Made by a program: the position numbers and the translations under genes
In this document: positions 1 through 11,560 of the stretch, in pieces
How positions within the stretch are numbered: the first letter of the stretch is position 1
Layout of the letters: every line of letters begins with the position of its first letter
Assembly: GCA_030248225.1 (NCBI GenBank)
Contig: JASANE010000851.1
Location: 115,873-179,872 of the forward strand
Direction of reading: 5' to 3'
Origin: Trileptium ribeirensis
Lineage: Eukaryota > Nematoda > Enoplea > Enoplida > Thoracostomopsidae
Length of the DNA stretch: 64,000 nucleotides
Notes under the pieces: generated by a model
Seen by the model: the letters and a program-made list of their open reading frames with translations, nothing else
Told to the model about the DNA's origin: nothing
Databases searched by the model: none

Positions 1-3000
1 GCGGTGTTCGGTTGACCTTACTGACTGGCTCCGACGCTTGAGTTTGCAGTATGTTTTACATTGACTTCTTGCTTTCCCGTGGTTTCTGTTTTTGCGAGTT
101 TGGAATGGATTCGACGGTTGGAGGACCCGCGCAGACATCTTCCGTCTCGCGGAAGGGGACCCGCGATTGCTGTCCCGGATCGAATATTGTATGTTAGCAG
201 GAGAACCGAGAGTATGGGGGTTTATTTTCCCCAGCTACAATCGTAGCAGACCATTCACAGAAATCTAGTTGTCCGTAGCACGACTTTACACTCTATAGGT
301 TGACTTAACATCTGTCGTTGGACGTTTCGCTTCCCAAGCCGACTGGCTACGTTTTTGCAAGTTCCCTGACAAATCTCCTCAAGTCGAGTTCTGTTTTGGG
401 CATTGTGGGCGATTGCACGGGACGGTTCTAAATTGTAGGCACCAAAGTCGAAGCCTTTCTGATTCCCGTGGTCTTAGGTATGACAAACGTAAATGGACGC
501 CTCTCGTCCATGTTCTACATGACCTGCAGCTCTTGAGTTCGGGTTATAGAATTTTCCTGAGCTGACCAGGGTAAAATTTTCCAATGACTGAAAGCTATAA
601 TAGTAGGGACTTGCTTCATTGTTTTCAGTTATGGTTTACAAATTTACAGTTTAGTGGACTGTTCAACGCTCATGCCGTTGTTTTAGCTCGAACTCACGTT
701 GCAGCTAGGAACGGATGATTAGCTTTCGTTGGACTTTAGGAAGCCCCAAAATTTCATTTATCTGACTGAGTTAAGAAAATTTGGGAACATAAAAGATTGA
801 ACAAATTGTAAGTATTTCAGCTTGAGCATAAGGTGTTTGCTCTCCTCCAGGAGCGATTTCTGCGTACTATTTTTACCTGCTTACCTTGCTTTCATTTATG
901 TCAGTATCTGGTTCGATTAGTTTTAAAAGCCCTAAGAGCGTTGTTTCGGGATCAGCAATTTGGTGGACATTTCCTGTTATATGCACGGCGTTACACTATT
1001 ATCCCTTGGAACTGCTCCGATTAAACTATTAAAGTGACCGAAGTTCAAAGTAATACACATACATGGTCTAGGTTTTAGGCTGAGGGCCTGAGCAATCCTT
1101 TCCTACAAAAAATGAATCGATGGTATAGCCATACGCCATCCCCAGTTACTGTGCGCCCATTAAAGGCACGTTCTTGTGCTCCCGCCTCAAAATAAGTACC
1201 CAATATAAGAAGTTCAATAAAGAAAATTACCCCCGTTGCTCGAATCATTTTGACCCCAAATCGAGCAAGTGCAAAACCCCGTTTTTCCTTTGGAGCGAGT
1301 TGATCGCTGACTTTAGCCGTTCTCTTATTTTAGCTCTGGTTGCCCATTAGGCTATGTATATACTATATATGCCCTGAGTTGTTTTCACCCTGTTTCTCTC
1401 TCCCTTTTTCATTTTCCAGCTTTCAGACTTGATCATGCACAGGGAGTTTAAGCCCGCTGCAGAATATTCCATATAATGCACTCGACTCTACATGTTCTAG
1501 TAGAGTCGACTAAAATGTCGACAATAACTCGACTGCACGCTTTCGATAGTGCAGTCGAGACACTATGTAACTGCAGCGTATGCAGTGCAGTAGGATATGC
1601 ATTAGGGAGAGGTTGAAGGAAAGAACGACGAAACGGGGCAAAGGAGAGAGAAAGAACCAAACCATGAAACGCCAACCAAAAGGGGCGCAGACATGTCTGA
1701 GGACAAAATGCCCGTGGTCCCATTTGTATAACGAAGCGGCAGGTTTAGCAAGCTGTGCCTAAGAAATCCCGACAATTGTCGAAATACGGGTCGACTCCTA
1801 GAGCGCCTCGTGCCCCAAACATGAATGCCAAACACACCTCAGACTGCAAAACCAAGCCCTGACCGGGGCCAGTCGCTATCATCTGACAAAACCGTTAGAA
1901 CTACGACATTGGTCGCCTAGGATGGAGCTGGCTCGCCCCCACTCGATTAGGCTGTCGAAACTGTAGGTAGGGGCGACCCCTCCAAGAGTTAAAAACTGCG
2001 CCCCCGGCCCGTATAATGCAGTTCAGGGTGTGTTCCACCCTCGAAATTGATTTCATCGCCGTACGCCAACCATTTGCTGATTTCTGTGGAGAACGGGGGC
2101 AGCTCAAAATTTTATTTGGACAATAGAATACATTTAACCTAATGTAATTCTGCTAGGGTATTAGGTCTCATTAACGTAGGATAATACATCACCATAGATA
2201 CGGTTAGCCATTGGAACCGCCGTAGTTCACCTACGGCATCAAGCCTGTACTAATGGCGAAACAATGTGATAGGCTTGATAGGGAAGGTAGACGGAGCTAC
2301 AGATCAGGACGCACACCCAACAGAGTTTGGCATATTTGAGGGTCCCGGGTGGACCTTGCACGCCCATTCAGTGATTTCTCGCTTACCTATGTTTGTGTCG
2401 TAGCCGATGTAATAAATGTAACCTTGCACTGATTTTGCTATGCTCGTGACAGTTTATTGATCGGTACTATCTCGACCTTACACTGTTTGGTGCCCGTAAT
2501 CACGCCCCGAGTTGCACCATCTCAAAAATGCAACTCCATAATCGCAGGGAGTTAGCCTCGCGGATTTTGTGGTATCCTGGCATGCACCTCACTTTTCCGT
2601 GCAAAATGGTAGCGCCGCGCGCTGCGCAGAGCGAGCTTCGAAACACATCAGTCTTTGTCCTTGAACCCATAGCCGCACGCACGACGCTAATATTGGGAGC
2701 GCTGGGACAAAGATCCCTGGTGCCCTGTTGAGTCGGGCTCTCTCCCGCTCTGTGCCCCTCGATAGGGGTGGACACCAAAACTATGTTGACCCCTCGTAAT
2801 CTCCACCGATGGTGCAGCTATTTTAATGTTACCACTGTTGTATTAGATTAGCTGTTTCGCCCCTTATCAGTGCAAATGTACATACTGTTGAAATAAAATC
2901 TTTGGAAAATAATGTACCGCGTCCTGTGTCTTTCAACTAAGAAGCGTGATACGTGCGTCCAATTGGACTGGTTAACTCTGCGTGCCACGGCCTGCGGATG

Positions 3001-3640
3001 AGAACATCCCAAGCCCTGACACGTGCGGTTCGCCCTCAGTGTTCGTATGCAAAAGTAACGGAATTATGGCGAGAGCAATCCACAATAGTACCCATCGAAC
3101 TCACTCTCAAAAAATGTCACGCTCAAACCTCGGACAAGAGTTTATTAAGAAAACTTCGCCAACGCACAGGCATACACCAAAGTTGTCAATTTACTAACTA
3201 GGTAGTCCGACGTTAAACTCTCAGGGAATGTCGGAACCCTGTGGGGACCACATAGGCTACAACGATCCAATAGGGACAAAATCGTGACTAATCGAAATTA
3301 AGTCGAAATTTCTTCTAAAACCGAACCTCAGTGCAAATTTACTTTTCATTGATAATGAACTAAACAACTTCCAGATGAGCTTAGGATAGGGAACATCGGT
3401 TGGACATCATGACCTGTGAGCATGTTTCGGTGTCAATCTCCCTGGGGGGCCTCAGTTATCATACCGAAATATTAGACGCCTGCGCAACCAATCGGGCGGG
3501 GTCCGAATACACCCCGTGAAGCGCGCCTGCGGCCTGCTAAGCTCCATGGCTTCTTGGGTGTGACCAAGAAAAGTGGCGAAATTTCAAAATTCACTGTCCA
3601 CCCTTGAGGTTATGATAGACGGGGTCGTATGGGCATGGTG
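1..3640. other. GC-richer block without recognisable gene
   Basis: Base composition here is visibly closer to balanced than in the AT-rich DNA that starts near 3640. Open frames are short (none above about 92 codons), occur on both strands and match no family I know. A stretch around 100-245 and 833-1024 in one plus frame is fairly open but interrupted by several stops. Apart from a pair of hairpins near 1.5 kb I see no structured feature. It could be a decayed element, foreign or misassembled sequence, or unannotated intergenic DNA. Confidence 0.5.
1482..1559. repeat. Two adjacent perfect hairpins
   Basis: The first hairpin pairs 1482-1491 (TCGACTCTAC) with 1500-1509 around an 8-nt loop. 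The second pairs 1528-1538 (CTCGACTGCAC) with 1549-1559 around a 10-nt loop. Both stems are perfect and both carry the CTCGACT core, so they look like related units. Function is unknown. Confidence 0.8.
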
Positions 3641-4600
3641 TTAGGAAGGTGCGCCATGCAGCTGCGTCCCGTTCATTTTTATTATTAATGTTTATTGATA
3701 TTGGCTTACAAGTAGCTGTGAGTGGCACTAGAAAAAATTTTTACGCTGGAAAGTTGTGAGCTTTGGATGATATAGTCGATTTTAGGGTGGTAATCGCTGT
3801 TAGAACAGCGGTAGATTAGTATATATTATTATTGTACGTTGTTAAGAATTTTGCTACATGACTAAATAGGTATGACGATATCTAGCAGTGATATTTGTTT
3901 GCATTGATCAGTCCGGACTTCTTTTTGCGACTACTTAAAATTATAAAAAGCTTGATTTTATGGTGCTTTTGCCACTAGACTTTTGGCGGGTAGGGTGTTA
4001 ACAGGCGGCTGCACCCTTTCTCTTAGTAAAAATAAATATCGAATTGGAATTTGCTCCGATCACAGACTCGAAGACGTCCGTTTTGACTGAACAATAGGAA
4101 TTTCAAGTACTATGTCGGTGCCCATAATCTCTCAGTTTTGATTCTACAAACCAAACTTCTAAAACGGGTCTTCTAATAGTTGTGTGATAATAATCGAATT
4201 CTGAGTGTCAACCAAGAATTCTCATTTGGTGGGTGTTGTGAAATTGGCGGCGTCTGTTTCTGGATTTTTAGAGGACACTCAACTATATATACTTCGGATG
4301 GCCAGATTGACACGCGATAGCTCATTGAAAAGCTTGAAATCTTTAGTCTGCACGACGCCACATTCCAATATTTTATATAGTAGATGTGATAAGTCTCATT
4401 TTCAGAGCAATTAATCCTGTGCAAATTGCGAAATATGATAATCTTGTATATATTCTCAGCTAGTCAAGCTGATAATCGGAAGCTCATTGTGTATTTACTA
4501 CTCAATATAGCTGTGTACAGCTCACTAAATTACGTGTTTAACACTAAGATTTCTCTCTATTAAGACTGGTCGGGGCCGAACCATTTCTTGAAAACGCGAG
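3641..4600. other. AT-rich intergenic stretch, nothing recognised
   Basis: Composition drops to AT-rich. Only short open frames are present, overlapping on both strands near 4173-4424, and none resembles a known protein. Confidence 0.5.
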
Positions 4601-4601
4601 C

Positions 4602-4770
4602 AGCTTGATTAAACATCGCTGATTACCAGGGCTAGTCGTAAGACAGCGGTTCATATATGGAAGATGATCACAGTGGTATTCGGAAGCTGCATGATTAAAC
4701 GTCGCAGATTACCAGGGCTAGTCGTAAGACATACGGTTCAAATATGGAAGATGAGCAGAGTGGTCAAGCG
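4602..4770. repeat. Imperfect tandem duplication, period 86 bp
   Basis: A unit containing GATTAACCAG-like and AGGGCTAGTCGTAAGAC sequence occurs twice, with matching bases 86 bp apart (for example 4607 and 4693). The copies differ by several substitutions and small indels. It lies directly upstream of the hAT transposase relic. Confidence 0.75.
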
Positions 4771-4879
4771 CGTTGCTGCAATGAACGAAGGTGTCCTGTG
4801 CATGCCTTGAGCTGCTCATTATTGAATCTCGTAATTGCTGATTCGTGCCAAATCATAAGTTCATACTGTGACGTTTGCT

Positions 4880-5930
4880 GTGTCATGGCGAGAATCTTCT
4901 GCTAGATGGTTCTTCATTCAGCAGCAGTGTCAATTACGGCAAAATCTCAGTCAGATATCAGCGGGAGTGCCGAATTGAATGCCTAAAAGCTATTACGTTG
5001 AGGAGTATGCCGTGGGAAAGAATGACGGTGCTACAGCCAGCGAAGCTCGTGGAATTTCAGCTAGCATTTGCACTTGGCCTTTTATATTCTGTATTGTGGC
5101 TTCACACGATGTTCTGTTTCATATCAACAAGATCAGTAAGCAGATTCAGCCTATGGATGCCAGTGTCGTTGCGCTTTCAACGGAGCTGATTGCCATTGTA
5201 TATTTCCTGGTTCAATAACCCCAAACAGGATATGCGTTTGCATGCAATAATATTGCAGGATATTGTAGAAAGCACGAATTGCGCAACAATTCCCAGTTTT
5301 GCGACGTCGGCGCAAGAGGCACGAGATTGAGTACGAAGCGGCAGATCACAGTTCGGACCTGACATAGTAGCAGCATTTCAAACGAGTCTTTTTTTCAACG
5401 AACTTTTAGACCATGTCATAACTTAGACAAAGGAAAGGTACGACCAACTGCCTGGATTCTTTCACGTTTTTGGATTCTTGTTCAAAAAACATAATTTAGT
5501 TGGGCAAGGAGGATCTCTCAAGTCGCGTTCCTCTGATTTTCAACAAAAAATGGGGTGCCTTGATCTTGTTGAACTTGAGCTCGAGCTCGCTCTATTCGTA
5601 TTGGTACTTCAGGGTGGCGATTGCTCTGACATGACAGATTCGGTATTATTTCTCTTCATCCTGCTATATTTATGTCAACGACCTGCATGAAATTTATCCT
5701 AACCTTGACATTGCTGTGATGGTCCTTTTAACTATTGCAGTTTCGGTTGTCAGCGTTGCGCGCCCTTCAGCAAAACCCAAATTTCTTGAGAATTTTCATC
5801 TGTCTACCACGAACGATTGTCCAGCCTGGCGACGATCTCTATCGAAAGTGCTACTTAAAGCACGTGATCTGGACTGTTGTAACATCGTCACCACTTTTGC
5901 GGATACAAAGGCTTGCGGAAAGCTGTTCTA
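4880..5930 (+). pseudogene. Decayed hAT-family transposase (ZMYM1-like, hAT dimerisation end)
   Basis: Pieces of one protein can be read in changing plus frames. In order they are a TRW-like stretch with ECRIECLKAI (about 4960-5000), a helical segment ending SHDVLFHINKISKQIQ (about 5095-5150), a segment resembling the FF..DHVI..LKERF helix followed by FHVFGFLF (about 5365-5490), an ELELAL stretch (about 5560-5600), and an end resembling the hAT C-terminal dimerisation domain: NDLHEIYPNLDIAVMVLLTI (about 5680-5745), then RLSSLATISIES (about 5820-5860). This order matches transposases of the DUF4371/ZMYM1-like hAT group. Several frameshifts and stops interrupt it, so it cannot make a working enzyme. 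Terminal repeats were not found. Family assignment rests on recalled motif order. Confidence 0.7.
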
Positions 5931-7170
5931 AATAAACCAGAAATATAAATAATTAAATGAAGGTAATCTGATAGTGATTTAGACGGACAGCCTTGAGACC
6001 CAAAAATAAGTGATTTGTCAGAGTTAATGTTTCGGGTCCAGCAAAATTTTAATCCCAGATTGATATGCCCAACGGGGTGCTAACGACGCGGCGTCCTTGC
6101 ATATCACAAAAACTATTTTGTTCTACAGGGCCCCGGAACCACCACGCAGGGGCCTGATCATGTCAAGTTCCCTCAAGGGGTTGGGAAATTTGCTGCATAA
6201 ATTAGCAGCTTGAAGCCGTCCCGTATTAAAATGAAAACTTTAAACGGGCTAAAACGTTCCATTTTACAGACGATTTATGGTAAAACACACCGTTCTTACA
6301 CAGTAGCCCATAAGCATAGCTGTGTATAAACTTGATAAGATGTTACTTTGGGATAAATTCAGCGGCATCATAACGGTGTAGGTATCTCCTATTTTAATGG
6401 TGGTAACTGAAGTTTTCGCGTTGAAAAACGTTACGTTAAGTTATCCTAAAATGGAGGCAGTCCCAGTGCCAGGAGGATCGTTATAAGCTTGCCGCCGTTT
6501 GCGACATATGAACCACAAATACCGTGAAACGTCAAACATTCCGAATTTTAACCTCTTCATAAATTAGCTTGCATTTCAAATAGTCTACAGCAAACCGTTG
6601 TCGGAGCCATGAAATCAAAAGACCCGCTTGCGTTAGACATGTTTGCTTTGGTTTCCCTTAATGGCCAAATAAACAAATTCAAACGGGAGATACTTTTCTT
6701 GCTTCCTATGTCAAGATGCATTGGAATCCCTAAAATAGAGATCGGTGTCATGTCAAAAAGAATAATTTTCAAAATTTTTACTACAAAGCCAATTTTTATT
6801 TGTTGGGGCGAGCTATTGGATTATAAGATATATTTATCTTGTTACACACGGTGGTTTAATTTTATTTTAGGTACGTTATTGGTTATTACCCATCTAAAAC
6901 CATGTGCCATATCTGTTTTGCAAGCGATCAATATTTTGTCAGATTTGCAGTAACTCCACTAGTATCCGATCAATGATGATTGAACTTTAAATATTGCGAG
7001 AAATCAATTTTTGTTAAAAAATGACGAAATTTTGATATATTTTCATAAAAATAATAAATTTTGATATATTTTCAATTTTTTATATAGTTTGATTTTTTGA
7101 CGATCTTCGTGAAATTGGGACCAGTATTTTCTCATTTTAAAACCTTTATTAACCTAGATATTTAGATAAT
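5931..7170. other. Intergenic stretch between hAT relic and RRN3
   Basis: AT-rich sequence. A 114-codon plus frame at 6609-6953 is overlapped by a 71-codon minus frame; neither resembles a known family. Near 7021-7080 the sequence AAATTTTGATATATTTTCA is directly repeated. No gene is supported. Confidence 0.5.
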
Positions 7171-7211
7171 TAATTTTCAGGCTTTATATATATATAATAT
7201 ACCTATAAACT
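7171..7211 (+). promoter_or_regulatory. RRN3 leader with strong 3' splice acceptor and TA-rich tract
   Basis: TAATTTTCAG ends at 7180, 31 bp before the RRN3 start codon. It is a textbook worm-type 3' splice site with no coding exon visible before it. It could accept a 5'-UTR intron or a trans-spliced leader. A TATATATATATAATATA tract lies between it and the ATG and might instead be a core promoter element. The sequence alone does not decide between these. Confidence 0.4.
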
Positions 7212-8966
7212 ATGTCCGATATATCCTCGGTCGATTCTGTTGACACGCTAATTGTGTTGCTTTCACCCACGAGTAAGGAATGTTCGCAGTCAACTACGCA
7301 TGAAATAAGTACACGCCAAGACGAAGTATGTCATGCTCTTAAAGGCCTATCCGAAAGTGACATCGTGCTAAACGAAGCGTCAGTCCAGCGTCTCGTACCG
7401 ATGCTTTGGAGCCATCCATTGCTTAGCAACGACAAAATACTCGCGCATTTGAGCCGATTTCTGGTGTCGGTTGCGGTAAATAATGTTTCTTGCACCAGTG
7501 TTATCCTCCATGAAACAGTATCAATTTTGCTGCCGTCACTGTCTGCGATAACTGATCACGGCTTGTTAACAAATCATGCGCTCAATACTATAAGCACTAT
7601 TGTAAGCGTGATACCTGCAGCAGCTAAACGAATATCCGGTATTGTTGAAAATCAATTTCCGTTTTTCAAGCGTTCAGCGACCGATATCAGTTGTTACCTA
7701 AACGCTGTACTTAGCTTGTGCCTACGACATCCTTCTTGTCGATCAGACATTTTGTCGATTACAGTTGATAAATTAGTGCCTATCGATGTGCATGCACTGC
7801 GGGAAGAAATTGTAGCTGCTCAATCGTATTTCTACAGTAACAGTGGTGAAGCAAACGATTCAGGCACAAGTCCCAATATGGAATCAGAAAGTGAAACAAT
7901 TAATGATACATCAGCAACAGTCTCCCACACTAGCATTACTCAGCACGAAATGGGCCATAAACTCGATTTGTGTATGGATAGCCTTTTCCGATTTATCCAA
8001 GGGCTTGTTTTTGGCAGCACAAACTTTGATACTGTTGATGAGGCAGCGATGGAATCTGGGACCAAACTGAATCGAAAACTCGCCAAACGACTATTCGGTG
8101 AATGTATGAGCGCGTTTGAGCATTCTGTTCTAAACGTCCACTCGTGCTCACATATCCAATTCGTGCTGTTTTACATCGGTTCGCTGAGTAGTGAAATTTC
8201 AGATGTTTTTATCAATCGATTGTGGACCTTGGTCACCGATCCTACAATTTCGCTAATCACGCGACGTTCAGCTGCACTCTATCTTGGAAGCTATTGTGCG
8301 CGTGCAAGAATTGTTTCAATTTCTAAAGTTTTGGAATGCCTGCAACTGTGGGTGTCATGGTTACACTTGTACATCGATAGTGTCGAATGTACACCGAATA
8401 CTTTTTCGAAGCACGCGGCCAGCGTTAATGTTCTTGGATTAGCTCAGAACGATACATTTTATGCTGTGTTTCAATCTGTCATATACCTTACTTGCTTTCG
8501 ATTTCGCGAAATAATATCTCCACAAATTGTCAACGACACGGCCGAAAATGACTGGAACCCGAGTCTGCGTGGCTTAGAGCTTTTGGAAAGTTTTGCTTTT
8601 GAACGTCTCGTGAAGTGCGGACTAAATCCCCTTGAGCACTGCTCGCCTAGCTTAGTAGATAATTTTGCCACGATTGCGCGCAATTATCAACTTGCATATT
8701 GTTACTCTGTGATCGAGCGAAATCGTCGTCAAATCAGTTATCATGGCCAAAGTAATAGTAGTGTAGCAGCTGAAGCGTCGCCGCCTAATTTAAGCGAAAC
8801 AAATTGCGATTCCGCTCGACCTATGGTTCACGACATATTTTATCCTTTCGATCCCTATGTTCTACAGTTATCCGCTCGCTTTGTGACACCGCATTATAGG
8901 CATTACACGGGTCTTGATAGCAATGAATCGCTGTTCCTCAATGCCACAATGACTACCGACGAATAA
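7212..8966 (+). CDS. RRN3: RNA polymerase I-specific transcription initiation factor RRN3 (TIF-IA)
   Basis: A 584-codon uninterrupted frame. RRN3/TIF-IA binds Pol I and carries it to promoter-bound SL1 in the nucleolus, so it sets rRNA synthesis. Family hallmarks are visible in order: HIQFVLFYIGSL at about residue 313, ALYLGSYCARARIVSI at about 355-370, WVSWLHLYID at about 382, FYAVFQSVIYLTCFRFRE at about 417-434, NPLEHCSPSLVDNFATIA then NYQLAYCYSVIERNRR at about 472-508, and YPFDPYVLQLS...F..PHYRHY at about 543-564. A Ser/Thr/acidic low-complexity insert lies at about 216-245, where this family is variable. Length is somewhat below the vertebrate protein (about 650). The first ATG follows a leader splice acceptor. 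The coding region has no intron, unlike the other two genes here. It reads as intact. Confidence 0.93.
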   Translation: MSDISSVDSVDTLIVLLSPTSKECSQSTTHEISTRQDEVCHALKGLSESDIVLNEASVQRLVPMLWSHPLLSNDKILAHLSRFLVSVAVNNVSCTSVILHETVSILLPSLSAITDHGLLTNHALNTISTIVSVIPAAAKRISGIVENQFPFFKRSATDISCYLNAVLSLCLRHPSCRSDILSITVDKLVPIDVHALREEIVAAQSYFYSNSGEANDSGTSPNMESESETINDTSATVSHTSITQHEMGHKLDLCMDSLFRFIQGLVFGSTNFDTVDEAAMESGTKLNRKLAKRLFGECMSAFEHSVLNVHSCSHIQFVLFYIGSLSSEISDVFINRLWTLVTDPTISLITRRSAALYLGSYCARARIVSISKVLECLQLWVSWLHLYIDSVECTPNTFSKHAASVNVLGLAQNDTFYAVFQSVIYLTCFRFREIISPQIVNDTAENDWNPSLRGLELLESFAFERLVKCGLNPLEHCSPSLVDNFATIARNYQLAYCYSVIERNRRQISYHGQSNSSVAAEASPPNLSETNCDSARPMVHDIFYPFDPYVLQLSARFVTPHYRHYTGLDSNESLFLNATMTTDE

Positions 8967-9177
8967 GTTTGTTTGTTTGTGTGCGGTAGCGTCTCTAAAC
9001 TAACTACGGTGCGAAAAGTTAATTGATACTGGCATGTCATAGTCGAGCTTATGCTGCTTATTTATTGATAATCTGCAAGAGGTAACTGTGAGTCAGCAGT
9101 ACATTTTTGTTTGCTGCTCTTATAAAATCTGATCTGTGATTATAGTGACTTCTGAGATTCGTATGAGTGGAATTGTG

Positions 9178-9781
9178 TTCTTTTCCATTATCCCCCATCC
9201 CGCATTTACCCAAAAGTGGTCAGATTCTGGAAATTTTGGTATTACTGTGATCCTCGAGACCTCCCCTGATCATTTCGGCCAAAAAAATTGCATTTTTACA
9301 GTTTTCGATTTTTTTCGGGTCCCAGTGGTCCCCCCTTGGCAACCCAAAAAATTTTTTTAAAAAATTTGGATTTTACCCATTATTCGACGCGGCTTGACGA
9401 GCTGAGACAAGTTATTTTTAACGGACAAGTTATTTTTAACGGGATCCGATAAAAGCATTCTAAGTTATGACCAAAAACTATTCAGCTCCTAAACCTCTCA
9501 GCCTTCGATATTTTTGGCTATAACTTAGGATCTGGTTACTGAACCCCGTCAAAAATATCACCATTCTATTCAGCTCGTCAAGCCGCGTCGAATTCTATCC
9601 AAAATTTTTAAAAAAATTTGGGTTCCCAAGCGACCCGAAAATCGAAAATTTAAAAAATTCAATTTTTTGGTCGAAATGATCAGGGGATGATGAGGTCTCG
9701 AGGATCACAAAAATACCAAAATTTTCAGAATCTGACCATTTTTGGACAAACGCGGGCTGGGAGGGGGGTAATGGCAAAGAA
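9178..9781. mobile_element. 604-bp near-perfect foldback (hairpin) element
   Basis: The left arm (from TTCTTTTCCATTATCCCCCA at 9178) is the reverse complement of the right arm (ending at 9781) along almost its whole length; the centre is near 9480. Matching segments include GATCCTCGAGACCTC (about 9249 and 9697), GACGCGGCTTGACGAGCTGA (about 9382 and 9572) and TAAGTTATGACC/GGCTATAACTTA close to the centre. There is no convincing target duplication. Short open frames at 9136-9360 and 9595-9777 are mirror shadows of the arms. It fits a foldback or MITE-like element or a palindromic duplication. Its transcript would form a long dsRNA. Confidence 0.85.
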
Positions 9782-11560
9782 CTCGGAAGTGTTTTGCAAA
9801 GACTGCGTTAAGGCAGCTAACTGTTAAAAATATTGCAGCGTTCCCTGCACATTCATTTTGTTTCGATGAGTTTTGAAATATCGTTGCTTATTTCTACGTA
9901 TTACCCGGAAACCCACAAAATGTGATAAAGGAAATGAAAATTAATAACAACGGTATAGGAATGGGCTTTGGTCCAAATAGGAATAGGATGTTACATATTC
10001 AGGAAGTCGAATACCATCGGCCCTTGGCCCATGGTTTTCGATGGGATGTTTTTGGTATTCCCTCGCACTTTTATTACAAACGACGTGGATTTACGATTTA
10101 AATTGAGAATAAAATGCTGTGCTTATTTAAATATAATTAAAACAATTTTTAGTCCAACTTAGATTTTTGTTGAAAATTGTATCCCCATACATTTCGTGGT
10201 GGTTTGGCATCGTTGAAATGCACAATAATTTAGAGAAACCGTTTACGAATGTTCATTGGTAACATTGCTACAAAGAAAAAATGGGTATCCTTTTATCGAG
10301 ATATAGGGACGTTAAAAATATCAATACAGCTTGCAAAATAGACAATTTGAATTAACTGTTTTCATGTTGTATGGATATGCACTGCATGAATATTAATTAT
10401 ACAATACTGATTTTGTTCGAATTTTTAGTGCAGGGCGTGTTTTGACGCCCACATCTGTTGTGACACATGTAATGGATCGAAACATTTATATAAATGATAT
10501 GTTTTACACACCAATGCCAGTAAAAAGTTTACAGCATGTATATAATACCAACCACTGATGTACATAAACCATCGCTGTATGTTCTTCAATCGGTTTTTGT
10601 TGAGTGTGTCTTCGTAGACTCCACGAATTCAGAATGTACCTATATGTTGTCATGCAAGGCCAAGATCAGACATTTAGACTTTATTGCTTACTTGTCAAAT
10701 AATATTATGTAAATTTTCAAGGTTTTATCCTGAAATGGAAGTTTCTGCTGTGTAACATTTTTATGTCACTTTAATGAAATGACTGCGTGTCAAATTCTTT
10801 AAACATACGATTATTAAAACTGACAGATCACTTGGTGTTATGACGAGCTACCCCCTGAGGCGTCGAATAACCCATCGCTGGGATCTCATACCTTGAGTAT
10901 GTAGTGTGTAGTGGTCGGAATAGCGTTTATACAAGCCAGTTTAAAATGTTGTACAAATTTGTCGCAGCTTATATCGCAACTTGGTTTCACCGTTAAAATA
11001 ATTTAATTGAACACGTATAACTCATCGTTTTGTTACCGTTTATTGTTCTTGTTTATGGTTGTTAGAATCTATTATTATTTTTGATTAAGGAAAAAACCAT
11101 CATGACTATTGATAAGAGCGTCAATCTATCATTTGACTGTCTTCGGTATTCAAAGGATATGAGACGAATTTATATAACGCTGATAGATATATATTTTTTG
11201 TAAGGAGGATAGGGTTAAAATTTAAATTTTAAATTATCCGTTTCGATCACAAAGTGACACATTCGTTACCGCGCATTTTCTGTAGCAAGATGCTTATCCA
11301 GTTTGTCATGGCGTGCGCTGATTGCTTTACGAGGTTCCTTAAGGAAGCGAGCAACATCTGCTAGCGTAGAGACTTGTACAAGTGTCGACGCCACACAATG
11401 CACGTTAAGTGAGCCTTTTACGGCAAGCGCTTGTCAATGATTCAGAAACACTCATTCAAGAATGAAAGTTTATATTCCACAAAGCTCCACTGCCATTTGG
11501 TATATATATGTAAGAAACACAACAATGGCATGTACACATAAATCCAGTAATCCTTTATAC
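9782..11560. other. AT-rich intergenic stretch, nothing recognised
   Basis: No open frame above about 64 codons and no structured repeat seen apart from short AT-rich palindromes such as AAATTTAAATTTTAAATT near 11220. Confidence 0.5.

Noticed and set aside
2500..2778. Overlapping 92- and 67-codon frames on opposite strands
   Set aside because: Both strands are open by chance in GC-richer DNA; neither peptide resembles a known domain.
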